Source: Mesodorylaimus sp. YZB2_4
Taxonomy: Eukaryota; Nematoda; Enoplea; Dorylaimida; Dorylaimidae
DNA: 64,000 nucleotides
Reading direction: 5' to 3'
NCBI GenBank assembly: GCA_030248295.1
Contig: JASANH010000304.1
Coordinates: 62,001-126,000, forward strand
The number at the start of each line of letters is the position of its first letter. Positions within the stretch are counted from its first letter, which is position 1. The notes beneath the pieces were generated by a model that was not told where the DNA came from, made no database searches, and saw only the letters and a list, made by a program, of their open reading frames with translations. Positions 34,514-48,200 of the stretch are shown one piece after another. Position numbers and translations under genes: made by a program.

Positions 34514-36249
34514 CTAGCAACTAGGAAACAAGCCGCGTGGCCGGGCCGTCCAGGGAGGAGCCGAGCGCATGGCCTAAAGATGAACAAGAGAAGATGCGCG
34601 CGTGGCTAGGATGCAACAGGACGTCCGTCCACCCTCGTTGCCTCGGCCTGTCGGTCAACCGCGAAGAAAAGGCAGCATAGGCCTTGTGGTAGTAGTGCAT
34701 ACTAGTAGCTGGTACTAGCTGCTCTGCTATACAAACCCATCTTGGCTCGCCTTCGTCGTCGTATTAACTCCTTTTCAAACGCGTCTTGTCGGTGAGCGTT
34801 CAAGTAGAATGGAAGCCTTTCTTGGAACTTAGTCGAGCAAAGATTAGCTTAGCGCGCTTAGTTTGTTCGACTTGGTGCCATTGCTAGCTACCTACTTTTG
34901 GGGATCGTCGAGTTAGAGTCCAGTTGAGCTTGTTCGTGCTCTTGCCCACTTCGCACTCTTGTGCTGTTCTAGTAAGCTCATTTGTCATAAAGCTGGGCTA
35001 ATAATGACCTGTTTCGTATGGGGTTCCAGCCTCAACTTTCTGCCTGCGAGGGGATAGAAACATGCTGTTTAGTCGACGGTTCCTTCGTGTCTGTCGAATC
35101 CCTCCGACCCCTTGCACCCTTCCCACGCGTCCTTTTGTTCTCAAGCAGCTTACATTATCCCCTCTGACCCCCTCTGTCGCATATGCACCAGTTGTTTGGT
35201 GATCATGAAAAGGCAGGCTCACACGTCATTAGCATTCATGAGAGGCCGCTTTTCACTATGACTCATTGCCTAAGCCGATGAAAACTTGTTTTTTCCCAAC
35301 CACCCCGCGAGGACTGAGTAACATTTTTCCAGTATCTATTTAATATGCTGATTCATTATTCCCTTCGGCTTGCTTGGGAAACACCTGTCGCATAAAATAG
35401 CTTTGCTGGCCATTATATATTTGCCCAGCCGTCCACAGCCTAGCTTTTTTGTCTTGTGCATTGTGTGTGTGTGTGCGATGGCCTGCCATCCGTCGGCATG
35501 GTGTGTAAATAGCTGCTCGCATCCAAACCAGGCTCATGCATTTTTGTAATAGCTAAGCCGAGCATTGACTATAAAATAGAGTAGGATCAGGAAAGCGGGT
35601 CCTATTCTGCGAATATCTGCGTTTTATGGCCGCACAGCCATTACATATTCTGAGTTTCGTTTTTCCTGGGTTTCTTGAACGAGAAACCGTGAAAAATTTT
35701 CGTCATCGAAAGCGAAAAGGATGAAAAGCTAAGGAAATTGGATATTTTCTTTTATCTACTCAAATTTTACGACTTTAGTGCCTGGTCGAGCGTGGTCAAC
35801 CAGTTTTTTTCTGGAAACTAGCCTGGACAAGAGTTATGAAAAGAGTCTTATTCGTTTTCAGCAATTTCTGGATGAAAATATTTAAAAAAGAAATCAAACT
35901 TTTGACAAATGATTTCTATTAAATATCTAATTCGAACTCGGTATTTGTGGATTTAGTCGAGCGTAGAAAGATCGAGTCACGATTTCCACAATGCGCTGAT
36001 GGCGGACAGGTGAAGAAGAGTAAGCTTATTTATAATCATTGTTTACACTTTCTCCCCTCGTCTGGCCATTATTATACCTGGCGATTGGGGGAATCTTATA
36101 TTTATTTACTCGACACCGCGTGCCCCGACCAGCCGTGTTAATTGAGTGCCAAGGTGATTCAAAGAATTGTTTACGCGTTTCGTCATAAATACGCTTAGTG
36201 GGTGGTCGATTCGGGATTTATACGCGCCGCAGCCACTCGACCGTGACCA
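34514..36249. other. Intergenic, no gene recognised
   Basis: Moderately GC-rich at 34540-34760, then ordinary. A short GTGTGTGTGTG tract lies at 35464-35474. The short frames have no motif. Confidence 0.4.
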
Positions 36250-37080
36250 AAGCGACTAATGGAAAGAAGATGACCAGTGGATGACCACTGGCTAGTGACA
36301 TATACGTCACTATTCCCTTCTGGTCACTGCTGACCACTACTGGCGAGTGACCAGAAGCGACCGAGTGCTTCAAACTTGCAGCGATTCCCTTCTAGTCATT
36401 GCTGACCACTAGTGACCAGCAGACCAGCCAGGGTACTCTGCGCTGAAGGCTACTGACTGACTGCCTCTCATTATCTCAGGTTTCCAACGGATTCCCTTCT
36501 CAGAACCACTGGTCACTACTGGCCACTAGTGACCAGTAGGCAAGCTGGGGCTCCAGGCACACTTCTGGTCACTCCTAGTCACCCTACCGGCCAGCTAGGC
36601 TCACTAACTGACCTTCCTGGCCCACTATCACGTCTCCCTTCTTAGTACCACTGGTCACGTCTGACAGCTAGTGCTGAATAGTTCAGCTGGGCCATTGCGC
36701 AGACCGTCTCTGAGTGTCACAAACCTCCAACACTACCAGTGGTCATTGCTGACCACTAAAGTAGTGACCAGCGGGTCAGTCGTGGCTATTTTGCGCTACG
36801 GGCACATTTCTAGTCACCTCTGGTTACCCTACTGGCTGGCTAAGCCCAGCTGACTGACCGCCTCACATCACTTTTCCCTCCTCAGTACCACTGGTCACTG
36901 CTGACCACTAGGTCAGCCGGGGCTACTGTGCACTCATCTGACCGCCTCTCATCCAAGTGTGGTTATTACTGGCCATCCCTGACCAGTCACTGGTGGCCAT
37001 TCGAAACTGCTACTCCTGGCTTTTCAGCCACTCGGAAATTTTCCGCCGCTATCGGCCATTGACCAGACTGACCACTGGCC
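36250..37080. repeat. Degenerate repeats rich in TGGTCA/TGACCA words
   Basis: The segment is filled with words such as CCACTGGTCACTGCTGACCA and CTAGTGACCAG, many arranged as short inverted pairs (GGTCA...TGACC). Blocks starting CCCTTCT recur at roughly 36315, 36385, 36490 and 36637. The copies are diverged and the period is irregular. Confidence 0.75.
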
Positions 37081-37657
37081 GAGGGCCGAGGAAGGACGAT
37101 GAGGAAATGAGTTTACTCGAAAATGAAAGCATCAAGGGTATTTGTTGAAGAGGGCTGGGCGCGTCCACACCCAATTTGTCCTTCTCACGGACGCGGGCGC
37201 GGGCAATGGTGTTGACTTTGGACCATTATTCTCAAAATACCATTCTCGAACATTTTGTTGACATTGGCCACAACCATCGCCCGCTGACCTTTTATGGGTC
37301 GACAAGTGTAAACGACCGCTCTGTCAACTTTTCTCGCCTGTTACTCCTTGCTTAGGGTGGGAATGAGATTATGCTACCGCGGGGGGCTCCTGGCCACAAA
37401 AACTTTTCATGACTAATTCATGATCTTGTTGTCGTTTTTTGTGCGATTGCAGCGAGTCGAGACAAGTTCGTTTTATCCGGCGAAAGGCGAAGAAGCCTGC
37501 TCTAAAGTGTTTTTACGATTCGAAGAAAGACTCCTTATTGGCCAATGCTCTGCCAATGTGCTCGGCTTGGGAATTGAGTGGAGGAAAAAGAAAATAAGAT
37601 ATCGATCGACTTGATTACAAGTGTGCCACGAGCCAAAGGATATTACCCGCAACAAAT

Positions 37658-37789
37658 ATGGACACAGAGACTACGCTTTTTTCCGCCGCTGCCTCCTGCA
37701 ATAATATGCTATTGGTGCCGAAAGGAGAAAAAGTCACTGCTGCAACAGGCGATATTTTTCAACCAAAAACTAACCAAGATCTGATTCCA
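37658..37789 (+). CDS. Candidate first coding exon (44 codons, phase 0)
   Basis: ATG at 37658 opens MDTETTLFSAAASCNNMLLV and stays open to a consensus donor (CCA|GTAAGT) at 37790, ending in phase 0. It lies about 12 kb before the phase-0 NAV exon at 49998 on the same strand. No domain is recognised; an alternative NAV first exon or a chance frame are both possible. Confidence 0.3.
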
Positions 37790-38657
37790 GTAAGTGCATT
37801 TTTTTTAAAGGGGAGTCGGATCTGGCGAAAATGAAAGGCTAAAATGATTGAAGAGGCACTTAACAAAGAATCGACCATTGGCATCCAGAGTATGTAGTTT
37901 TCATGTTTTTCTGTTAGCCGTGCGTTGAATGACTAGTTTTCCGCGCCAAGCAACCAAAACGCCGGAAGTCGTTGTTTTGGTGTCTGGTATCTAAGAAATG
38001 CCCTTTTGCCTACTACACTATGCGATCATCCCATCCTCAATACATGGAACTGTTCGATTGCACGGCTAACAGAAGACCATTATTAACGCAATTGGTGTTA
38101 ACGCCAAATGGGCTGGTAGGAAAGGCTTCGCGAAATATTGCAGTGTCTCTGATCTGATGACGACATAAGATTTTTGTCGCAGCCAGATTAGATTCAGATT
38201 TGTGACTTGTTAGTGTGACCTACTGTAATGCAAGATTTAGAAATGCACTGGATTAAAGTGAACACTTTGGTCTAGTGCGATTGGAGACTTGTAACTGTCT
38301 TTTTTCCGACTGAATTCCGCCAGACTTGAGTACAATCGATATAAAATATTCCTTATTTGCTGCATGGATATGGTTTGTACAGGAATGGCTGCTTCATTTT
38401 CTGACAGCAAGGCAGAACCTGGCCGGGCTGCCTCATGCGTGTTTCCTTGGCCTCCTAAGAGTGTTTGCTGTCCAATATCAGTCGCTTTTGGCTGACAATA
38501 GGCTCCAGCTGTGCTTTACCATCAGAAGTAGTAAGCCGATTTCTCAATGACAGTTGGTGAACAGACCTCGAGAACTTCGATTTGCCCTGAACAGTGGGTG
38601 CCTTTTTATTGCACATGGCGCCGCAATCCCTGTCAGCCCCAACCTAGCCCCCTGTCA

Positions 38658-38885
38658 GCCGTATCTTCTATGCTGAAGCGCGTTCTTGGTTAGAGCAGTC
38701 AGCGAAATGTTCTCCATGGAGCTTGTAGTCCCGCTGTATGGCCTTTTTTTCAGAAAACTTGGACTGGAAGTGTCAGCAAATGCATTGTACAGCAGGTCTT
38801 TTTTGTCCTGATCACACATGTGTCCCATAAGTTCATCGCGTCCGAACATTTTCATGTAAAGTCGAGTCATTGAGAGTAGCGCCAT
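38658..38885 (-). CDS. Small open frame, 76 aa, unrecognised
   Basis: ATG at 38885 opens MALLSMTRLYMKMFGRDELM. The rest is hydrophilic, with no signal peptide. It could be a small gene, an exon or a transposon remnant next to the foldback element at 38990. No family is recognised. Confidence 0.2.
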
Positions 38886-38989
38886 TGTTAAAACTTTTGC
38901 ACTAATAAACCAATATACACTCTCTAATAATAATTTTAAATATTTTCCCGCCAGTGTAGCTGAAGCCCTGATAGCATCTTGATCCTTCT

Positions 38990-39785
38990 CTTCATTGTCC
39001 TGTGCGCGTTTTCGCGCACTTTTACGTTATGGACTATGCCACGGGACGGGACCCGCGACCACGCGTCCCTCTTCGGCTGTTTGGACACCGCAACCAAAGC
39101 AGGTGCGCAGTCGCTGGTGTCTGCGTCGGCGTGGCGCTTCGTGCTTGCTTTAGTTGTAATCACCGCCATCATTGACCACGTCGCGTTATTTTTCGCTGCG
39201 CTCAATTTTTTACCAAAATTAGCGAATCAGTGATGAAAATGCTATCAAAATCGATTAGGAACAAAACACTCAAATTCTTTATTTTTATTGCACTCAAACA
39301 AAATACTCAAATTTACTTTAATAGGGAAAGGCCTGGAGAATGTCTTTCCGACTATTTTAGTCTTCGGCTTACCGGAAACTTGGTGTCGAAAACTCTTAGG
39401 CTTAGGCTTAGGGAATTTTTTGGGGCGGCGGCAGCTGTCCGAAAAAATTTGTGCCGAGCCTAAGCCCAAGCCAATGTCGAGCTTGGAATTCACCGAAGCC
39501 CAGGCATCAAAATCAGTCGCAAAGACTCTTCTCGCGTAACCAAGTTCGAAAGAATCTGCAACCACCACCTTTTTCGCGTAATTCCACAGATTGACTAAGC
39601 CTAAGGTAAAGATTTTGAGTGCGAGTAAAACTAGAGAAAAAACAGCCGAAACAACTGGCTTAGATGCAAGCGGCTGCGCACCTCGTTTAATTGCGGTCGC
39701 AAAAAAAGTCGCGTAGTCTCGAGTCCCCTGGCATAGTCCACAACGTAAAAGTGCCGTTTTCGCGCAGTGCAACGGAGATATTCGT
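38990..39785. mobile_element. ~800-bp foldback element with coding-like arms
   Basis: The outer arms around 39000-39055 and 39720-39775 are inverted copies (shared GCACTTTTACGTT and TGGACTATGCCA). Similarity weakens but continues inwards. Each arm, read outside to inside, holds an open frame: 38979-39233 (plus) and 39245-39772 (minus, 175 codons). The two encode related peptides (GTRD...TA.K.GAQ.L.S followed by a hydrophobic segment). No known domain. Confidence 0.65.
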
Positions 39786-41129
39786 ATTTTCTATACTATA
39801 AGCGGTGCGAGTGAAGATTACTGCGGCGCACTTTTTTTAAAGAGTTTTGGGGAACTAGTGCTTAGCAAACCCGTTTTTTTGTGGTCTCTGATGTATTTTC
39901 ACAGTTATTCTATCCAGCAGAGCGCAGACTTAAAAATCACCCACTGAAAAAGTGCACCTAGATTGTTACATTCAAAACAAACAGTGAGATTCTTGCTGTC
40001 AGTTGTTTCCGAAACATCTGCTTTGACTCATCGAGCAGACGGATATCAATTTTCCTGTTCTGCCAACTGGTGTTTTGAAAGAATACACTTACGAAACTTT
40101 AGCATTGTTTCAGTGTGAGTTAGTGAATTATTCTTTTTCTCACTTCTCCAAGGAAATGAGTGACTCGAATGTTGTTTGGTCGAGGAAGCAATCGAAATGA
40201 AGATTGACTAGGCGATCTTTGGAAATAAACGAGCACCAGCCGAGATTTACTTTCATCCATAAACTTGTGCAGGCTAGCCATGAAAAAGTTTAACAGACAA
40301 CTGACGCATCGAGTTGCGTAGATTTCGGACAATAGTCAGAGTGAGTACTAGCCTCCTATCTAGTCGACCCCAACAGCAGGCCACTCCCTTACCTCATCCT
40401 CGACTATCCCCAGGAGCTAGTAAAAATTTTCGTAATCCTATACATCATGGACCTATATTTTCTTACTCATCTAAATTCCTTCTAGTTTTTATTTTCTATA
40501 TCAACTTTCACCAAACGACCTTTTGACTATTTTCCATTTGGAAATTTCTCTACTCTTTTCTACTTCATCCTCGAAGCACAGGCGTTGTAGCGACTTTAAC
40601 TCAACTGATGATATTTTTAAAATTGAAATTAAAACTCTTACTTTCGTGAGGGAAAGTTTTTAAATTTTTCCAAATGGCCCCTGTCCATCGCCTGTGGTCG
40701 AATCGACTATTGCGATTATATTCAAACGTAATAGACTGACACGTTTTCTTGCCCTTCGCGCACGAAAAGTCAACGATTTTCGACCATTAGCATTTGGCGG
40801 CCAGCAAAAGTCCAGTGCACTTTTTTAAAAACACTCCTATTTCTGTCTGATGGCCAGCGATCGAAAGTATGTTTGCGGGAATTTTATTCAACCGACCTGC
40901 GTCTCAGAACTTTGACATTTTGTACAAGCTCAAGCTCAGCACTCAAGTGTGAAGACTTTGTTTAAAAAACACCAGACGGCAAATAAATTGTTTATTCTTG
41001 CGGGGTTTATAAAATTCTGTAGCTTGCGGACTTGACGAGTAGTTTTTCGACGGGTTTTTGAGAAGTTGACTTTGGAAAGAAACGATTAGAAAAGTTTTTG
41101 GTTGCGAAGAGAGTGAAAGCGACGAAAAT
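39786..41129. other. Intergenic, no gene recognised
   Basis: No coding feature or clear repeat is seen. Confidence 0.4.
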
Positions 41130-41195
41130 ATGGCCACTTTGCTGCGATCTGGCAACAGGACGCTCAACAAGGGCAAGGATTTGGCCGATACCATG
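41130..41195 (+). CDS. Candidate first coding exon (22 codons, phase 0)
   Basis: ATG at 41130 opens MATLLRSGNRTLNKGKDLAD and reaches a donor ATG|GTATGT at 41196 in phase 0, compatible with the NAV exon at 49998. It is short, so the chance of coincidence is considerable. Confidence 0.25.
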
Positions 41196-44100
41196 GTATG
41201 TAGTGCTTAAAATTTTGAGAGGCTTTAGGATATTTTGTCCAAAAATACAATGGCGATTGCTTTGTTTCAATCCGTTAATATATCACAACTTCACATTTCA
41301 TGCAGCTTGCACGCGAACTGCAGTTCACAAGCGGTTCTCTTGCGAACAGTCAGTTCGAGCTTACTTGTCTGCCACACAGGCAGTTTCTTTCGAAGTGGAG
41401 TCAATATGATGCCTCTGTATGTTTAAAATATTAAAAAGTGAAGTCCAACAAATATTTTCATTTGATTGGTGTCACGCTCTGCGCTGATTGGCTACTTTCC
41501 AACTAAGCCACGCCTACTGTGGATGTCCTCACTTATTTCTCACCCATTGAAACAATTTCTGCAGCATTTGTCTCACGGTAACCTCATCGCAATGTTAAGC
41601 TTTGCATTGGAAAAGATTTGAGTGGAGACTGTGAGCTTTTTAATGGGAATTATGATAAATATTGACTGCTTAGGTGGTGTTGGCTTGTCAGGAAAATGTC
41701 TTTTCATGACTTTCATCGGATCGTCGAGTAGCTGGTGTCCATCCGCATTTCTCGCCCGCTAACAACTATGAGCACCACTCCTTCTCTCACCAAAAAGTTC
41801 TGATATGGCATGTTCTGCTGATTATTCATTAAAGGCATTCTTGAGCGTATTTCTCACTTGTTGAATTTCTGTTGACATCTTGGATGCTCAGTTTATGGTT
41901 CCGACGTAGCGAAAGTAAGCTTATCGATACATTGTTGCGCATGCGCATCGTAATAATTGTCCACAGGGTATTTCTCACTCGTTGAAATACTTTTCTTTGT
42001 GTCGTTTTTCCGCCCACGCCGCCCTCGTTCTACTTTTGCACTTTCCTAGTTGAGTGATGATTGTTCGCACGCGACAAACTGAACGATTGTCTACAAGAGG
42101 AATTCCTACGGGGAAATAAAAAAAATGATGAATGGGTCAAGTGAATGCGCCTTCTTGTTTCGACCGCACAATATAATTTCGAACTGACAAGATCTTGCCG
42201 TGATCCTTGACTCTTTCGTAAAAAAGCAACGTTTTAGCGCGAAAAACAACCCTTCTTTCAACAACAGACTTTTTATTCTTCCCTTGTGAGAAGTCGTTCC
42301 ACTGCCAAAATGACCAATGGCCCAATTCCATGAGTGTCTTCGTCTCCCATCAATCTCGGCTTGTTTTTGCCTCGCCTCGCCTTCCCACCACCCCACATTG
42401 CCATCAATTTTTACACTTGGCTCTGAAAAGGGGCTGGTGATGTCATCAAAGGACAAACGACGAAATAATTATCCTTATTGGCCCCCTTCCTAGTGTCCAT
42501 TGGCAGATGACCTAATAACTGTGCGTGGTTGATTAGGCGAAAATGCGAGGCTGAGAAATGATTCAGTGTGTTTTCCGACAAGATTAGGGCCTCGTGTCTA
42601 CTCGAAACCAGACGAAGGACTAATCAGTCTTTCTTAATTGAAAAAGAATATATCTATGATCTAGGCACTAATTGCAGGGTGGACAAGGAAAGGAAAGCGT
42701 AAATTTCTATTACCATCCGCCCAGACCCTGGAATAGGCATCTAGCGTGCGTGCTTGCGGGCTAATCATATGGATTTGGCGGGTTTGGTTGGACAAGACGC
42801 GATGACTAATCGAAAATCTGCAATGTTTTAAAACCATAAGCTCCGAGAATTCTGACTTGATACTTAAGGATTTAGTAGAAAGTGGGTGTGTGAGCGATGG
42901 TTGCATTTTGTGGATTGAAATCTTCTCGAAAGAAACCTATTGCTAATGGTTGGATGTGGGGGTGGATGGACGTGTCAGCCCAGGGTGCTTACTTTTCCGG
43001 TCGCTTGTCGTGCACGAATCATCGTGTTTTCATCGACGCTATCCAAACGTTTATTCAAGGTGTGTCATCAAGTGAAAATTACTGGCCTACCTTTGGATGA
43101 GCTGGCACTAGGGTAACAGTGTGTTTGTCAGAGGTCCTAGAGTGTCCTCGAAAACGTATTATACTCGTCGAATTCTCGAGTAGCTAACGTTTTTATTAAT
43201 GCCAATGCTGTGGCTTACAAAACTTTGCTAATTCATCATTTGTCGTTACTTTCGCACGAATTTTGCGAGGACGTCTTTTTCCACGCCTTTCATTGTCAAC
43301 CGAGCCACGTTTCAATGATTTATGCGTTTTGATGAGAAGATGGGAATAAATGGGCGAACAATGATGAGCCAGGGCGGAAATGAGCAGGAGACGAATGAGA
43401 CGCCTCTTTTCGCTTGACCTTCACCTCGATTGACCTCTAACTATTTACTCGCGTTGACCTAGGCCCTTGCTCGAACCAATATTTCATCCATTGATTTGTG
43501 GTGGTGCAGAAAAACTTATTTTCGACCTTTCTCGCAAACGCGATGTTGCGAAATTTGAATTTTGAGCGCGAAAATTGATATCGCAGACTCAAAGCGTTGA
43601 AAGTTAAAAAAATGCTACATTAAATTGCGTCGTTTGCAACAAAAATCGTCTTTTTCGCTGTCTTTCATGGCATATAATCGCACCATCTGCAATTCTACGG
43701 CATCGTCATCGATTATGACACTGCTCCTGTTCGCTTCGGTCCATTAATATTGGAGGCAGCGAGACCAGAAAAAAGTAAATTTTGCTACGACTGGTAGTTT
43801 CTACAATAGATAGGCCCAACGAATAATACGACGATGGCGAAACTGGTTCGGTCGTCGTCCTCGCGTTTGTGAAAATTGGCCGCGACGTTTCGGCATATTC
43901 TAGTATTTGCCACTGCCATGCGTGGACTGGATGCTGTCAATTTTGTCTAACAAATGTGCTCGTCATTTTTCGACGTATTTTTGTCATCTCTTTGAGAAGC
44001 GTATCTTCGTGTTGTGACTTTTGTCCGCCATAGATACTGTAGACTGCATTTTTCCACCCGTGCATGCGCTAATCGTCGATTGAGAACGTATAATTTTATC

Positions 44101-44984
44101 GATCGCTCGCCAACCAACGATAATTTTTGTGTCACATTGGAAGACTATATTTTACGGGTTCCTACATGGTGGACCTATTATGATCGGGTTTTGACGCCTG
44201 GCGAACTAATCGCTTTCGAGAGCCGACGTCGGCGCGTCCTTTTTCTTCAACAAGTCGCCATTTTCTTACGATTAGATTGGACGAGGAGCGTTTGTAGCTT
44301 GTCGACAGCCGCCACCCTCGAGCAACACCCGTTCATCGCCACCCACGCGCCGACGCCCAGTCGTCAGAATCGTTTACAAGCTGTGTCCAGGCCGCGCTTC
44401 CCCTCCGTGCATGTTGTGTTTAGGTGGGGACAGCCTTTTGTGGACGAGGCTCGTGTTTTCATAGTCGGCTAAAGGTTTAGTAAAGAGGCGCGAATCTTCT
44501 CTTCTTTCGTCCAATTGACACCGCCGCCGGTTCGATGCCTATATCGGAATTGAATAATTGATTTCAATTTATCTCCAACCACTCTTGGCCCGAGGACGAC
44601 TCGGTTGACATTAGTCACTGGCGTGTTGGCTGTCGACGTGGTGGGCTTTGTTTACTCGCCCCACCGCGCCGACACGTTTCTCGAACCAAGGTCAGAAAAA
44701 GAAACATTTTCTAACTTTGATTTCCTTACTTTTCACTATTTTTATTACAACATGGTCTAAAATATATTCGTGACGGAAAGGCGGAAAATCAAAGACATTT
44801 TTCCAATTCCCGCCTTTTCATTAGTTCGTTACCAGTGTTTTTATTGTTGGAAGAGCTCCTGGTCGTCGATTGGCTCACTCTGCCTTCGGCTGTTAGTCAG
44901 TGTTTGATGCTGGGCTGGCAAGGAGCAGACGCTTACTAGCATAAAATCCATTAGAAACGAGTGTTTGTCGGAGAAGTTACAAAA
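41196..44984. other. Upstream region of the NAV gene
   Basis: Open frames at 42897-43100 and 44014-44472 (152 codons) have no recognised domain. GC content rises around 44000-44700, which could include promoter or untranslated exon sequence. No TATA box is obvious. Confidence 0.4.
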
Positions 44985-45239
44985 ATGTTGAAATATTCAC
45001 GAACTCGAATGACTTCGTCGCCTATGAAAGAAAAACGTGTCGAAATGACACCGAATCAGGTCAATAACGGGGCAGTCATATTGGCCATTGGCGAAATGTC
45101 CCCCAATAACCATTGTCTAACCGCTCATCAACCCCCGCCATTCGACAATGGTCCCAATTCCTATTACCAGCAGAGACATCGACAACCTGCGCTCAAAATG
45201 GATGCCAATGGCGCGTTGTCGTTAGGAGAAATTATAAAG
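44985..45239 (+). CDS. NAV: NAV exon, N-terminal (first exon candidate)
   Basis: ATG at 44985 (MLKYSRTRM). It ends GEIIK before GTACGT, in phase 0. The terminal Lys directly before IYTDW fits NAV proteins of other animals, so this is my preferred first exon. Confidence 0.7.
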
Positions 45240-48200
45240 GTACGTGGTTTCGGTATCAGATTCAGAAAAAAGCTGGATCTTTTGGCTTGTCATCAGTGAA
45301 TTGACTCTGATCTGCGGACTTTGATGTTTTTGGTGTTAGATTCAGGAGAGAGTCGGTTTTTCGGCTTTTCTTGGATAATCTGGCTTTGGACAGTGGACTT
45401 TTAGGATAAAAACCATTTATGAATTAAAAACTGTTCTGCTGAGCTCGCTTTCCCGGACACCCTCGAAAAAAACAGGAATTTTGCGGCGCAGGAAAGGGGT
45501 GCCGCAGAAGACGCTTGGGAGCCTCAAACCCCGCTGATTTTAGTAAGTTTTGCTGGAAAGCGAGATCAAGCAGGAAAAGCTCCGCACCTGAAAATTTTCC
45601 GATCCGATTTGCCTATCTGCCTAGACCTCTTCATCAGTTTTTTTTCTGAACAATGGAGAAGCTGATTGGAGTTTGATAAGATTTGCTGATGAGGTTTGGT
45701 AAGGATCGAAATTTGAGGAGACGTTTGAGGATCGAAGAAGCGAAAATCGTGCTTTCAGAATTTTTTTGATAACTCGCTCGCCTTTTTTGATCTTTAGCAA
45801 ATCCTACTTTGACCAGCGAAGAATCGTAATCGCAAGACTTATGAAAAAAACACAAACTAAAAGTCTGCTGTAGAGTTCTCATGAAGTAGGTCGATGAGTT
45901 TTTCGGGCTTATTTGCTCAATTTCCAAATATAGCAGAGCGCATTCCAAAAACGGATCTTTCCAATTTTTCATAACCAGTATTCAAAAGACGCACTTCTTG
46001 TGTTGTCTTTTTCAACCTTATTGGCACAGTTCGCTTTTGAAACCCGTCTGATCGTGAGTTCTATCAGATTTGCATAGTTTGCTTCTCAAACTCTCCTGCG
46101 TTCCATCAGTTTCGTGCGAGTTTTTCTTGTTGACAAAAGAGTCGGAAATTCTAATCGTACATTGAAAAACTCATTGACGAGAATTCCGCTATTTATACGA
46201 AAAGAAAACGTTTCCATTTTTTTCACTGGTCTACCCATCGTCGTGGCTGGGGATGGAAATGTGGGTGTACAGTAGATATTTTTGAGGGTGGATGGTGTTT
46301 ACTCGTGTTCGTGATTGACAAGGAATGAGGTTGGGGTTGGCGGTGGTTCCTTTCTTGTCTGCTCACCCTCCTCCATAGACTCCTATTCTATTTGTAAGGA
46401 GCAATGGGCGCATCTGACGCCTGTTTACGCATCGTTAATAATGCATTAGACACGCGGCTCGGCGCGGCTGCCTCTCGTCTCAGCCGCCGGGCCAGGGTGG
46501 TCGAGGCCAGGGCATCCGAAGGCCGGCAGGTACAAGCTACTCTACATTCTTGAACAAACACGAAAAGTTGTCAGTAGCGAGTGTTGTTTTATGTTACGCG
46601 CCAAGTGTAAATAGAAATTGGGAAGTGAAAGTGTACTTTTCGACATCTTCCACCTTGAGCCTAGTTCGAATGAGGGGGCGTGCGGCTAAAGCATTTTGCT
46701 GAGGATTCCCCCCCCCCCCCCCCCAAAGTTTAGCCGAATCTACCTGCCAGTTGTGTAGTCTGCCCCAAGATTACATATTTTCATAGTGCGCGCGCCTGCT
46801 GACGCAAAGAAGACGATTAAGTTTTCGAAACTGCAGACACGCCGTCTGGCTAGGCGGGCTTGGCTTGGCTTGGATGCAGTCGAAGAATCAGCTGACAGGT
46901 TAATCGTGCCAACTACACATCGGGCCAAGAGGTGTGGCAAAAATAGAATTCAATCTGATGGTAACTAACAATTGCTTGGCAACTGATAAGTGCCTGGACG
47001 AGATTGGATTGAAAATTGGCATTTGGAACTTGTTTGCGACTGTTACGAAATTGATTTTCAAATTGGATTGTAAAATCATTTATTCAGTTTGACTTTGTGC
47101 AGGGGCAAAAAAGGGGTAGAAAAATGGAATCGACATGTGGCAGTGTTAAAAAGCAAGGTGCAAGCAGGTGTAAGTTTAGGCTTGGAAAAGAGTCTTTCCC
47201 AATTCGTCTGCTCTGTTCATCTTATTGTGCAATTTGCACTCATCTCGAACAACGAGCGCATTGGTCCTGGTCGTGTTTGCTTGTCTACATAATGTTTGCA
47301 TAATGACTGGACAGTGGTCGATCGATGCGGTCATCGTGGGAAGCTGATACGACTCAGATTTTCTTGTCGCCTGTCTGGACGGAAGCGGTCATTGATCAAA
47401 TATAGTCGTGTCGTAAGGCCATAGGGGTCAGTTAGTGAGTGTTCCGTCTTGATTGGTCATTGGTCAGCGGTTAGTCAAAGTGGACTGGTCATTGGGGTTT
47501 GCATTGGTGATTACACTTTTGGCTGATACTTGATCATTTCTGCTGCTCAATTAGAGTGGACAGTGGTCAACTACTTAATATCGGAGAGTGCTAGAAGCAG
47601 AGAAATCAGCTTTAGTTGGACGATAACTGGTTAATTCTTTGTGTGGTCACTCTAAAGGACAAAAAATCTCCAGGTCTGCTGTTGACTGGTCAGTGATGCA
47701 TTTGGTGCGCATCGAGTGAAAATAGTGGTCAGAAAGTGCCGTTGCCTTCACTCTATTTCTATCACTTTGGAAATTCTTTCTCAGCCTGTCATTGTTCTTC
47801 AATCACCAACTTAAATCTCCGTGTTATCGGCCCTAGCCAGTCACTGCAGGTAATCCCATCTCCCATTGACCGAATTAGTCGAGTGTGGTATCGATCGATT
47901 GGTATCTACCTAATCGTCTGGCAGCGGGCAGGTCGCCTTTTAGTCAAGATTAGCCACTTAATTAATCTTAATCCAGTCCCCATTCCATTTCGACTGCTCT
48001 TTTGATCGACAGCAACATTTCTTCGTCCTCTTCGCTCGCCTGGTCGCACGCAAAAAATCTTGCCACCTTGATGGACGGGCGAGGAAGGTGGTTTGACGTG
48101 TGAAACACTGGATGGTTTAGTGAACACGGGCTGCTCTAGTCGAGAGAAGACTCTGGGAATAGTGGTTTGGAAATGATTCAAGTACTATTTTCGTCAAAAC

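Noticed and set aside
44014..44472. 152-codon plus-strand frame just before NAV
   Set aside because: Starts with ATG but has no domain, no donor in frame and ordinary composition; it may be untranslated GC-rich leader sequence.
44961..44984. Upstream extension of the NAV first exon
   Set aside because: It begins with GTG, not ATG; the first ATG is at 44985.
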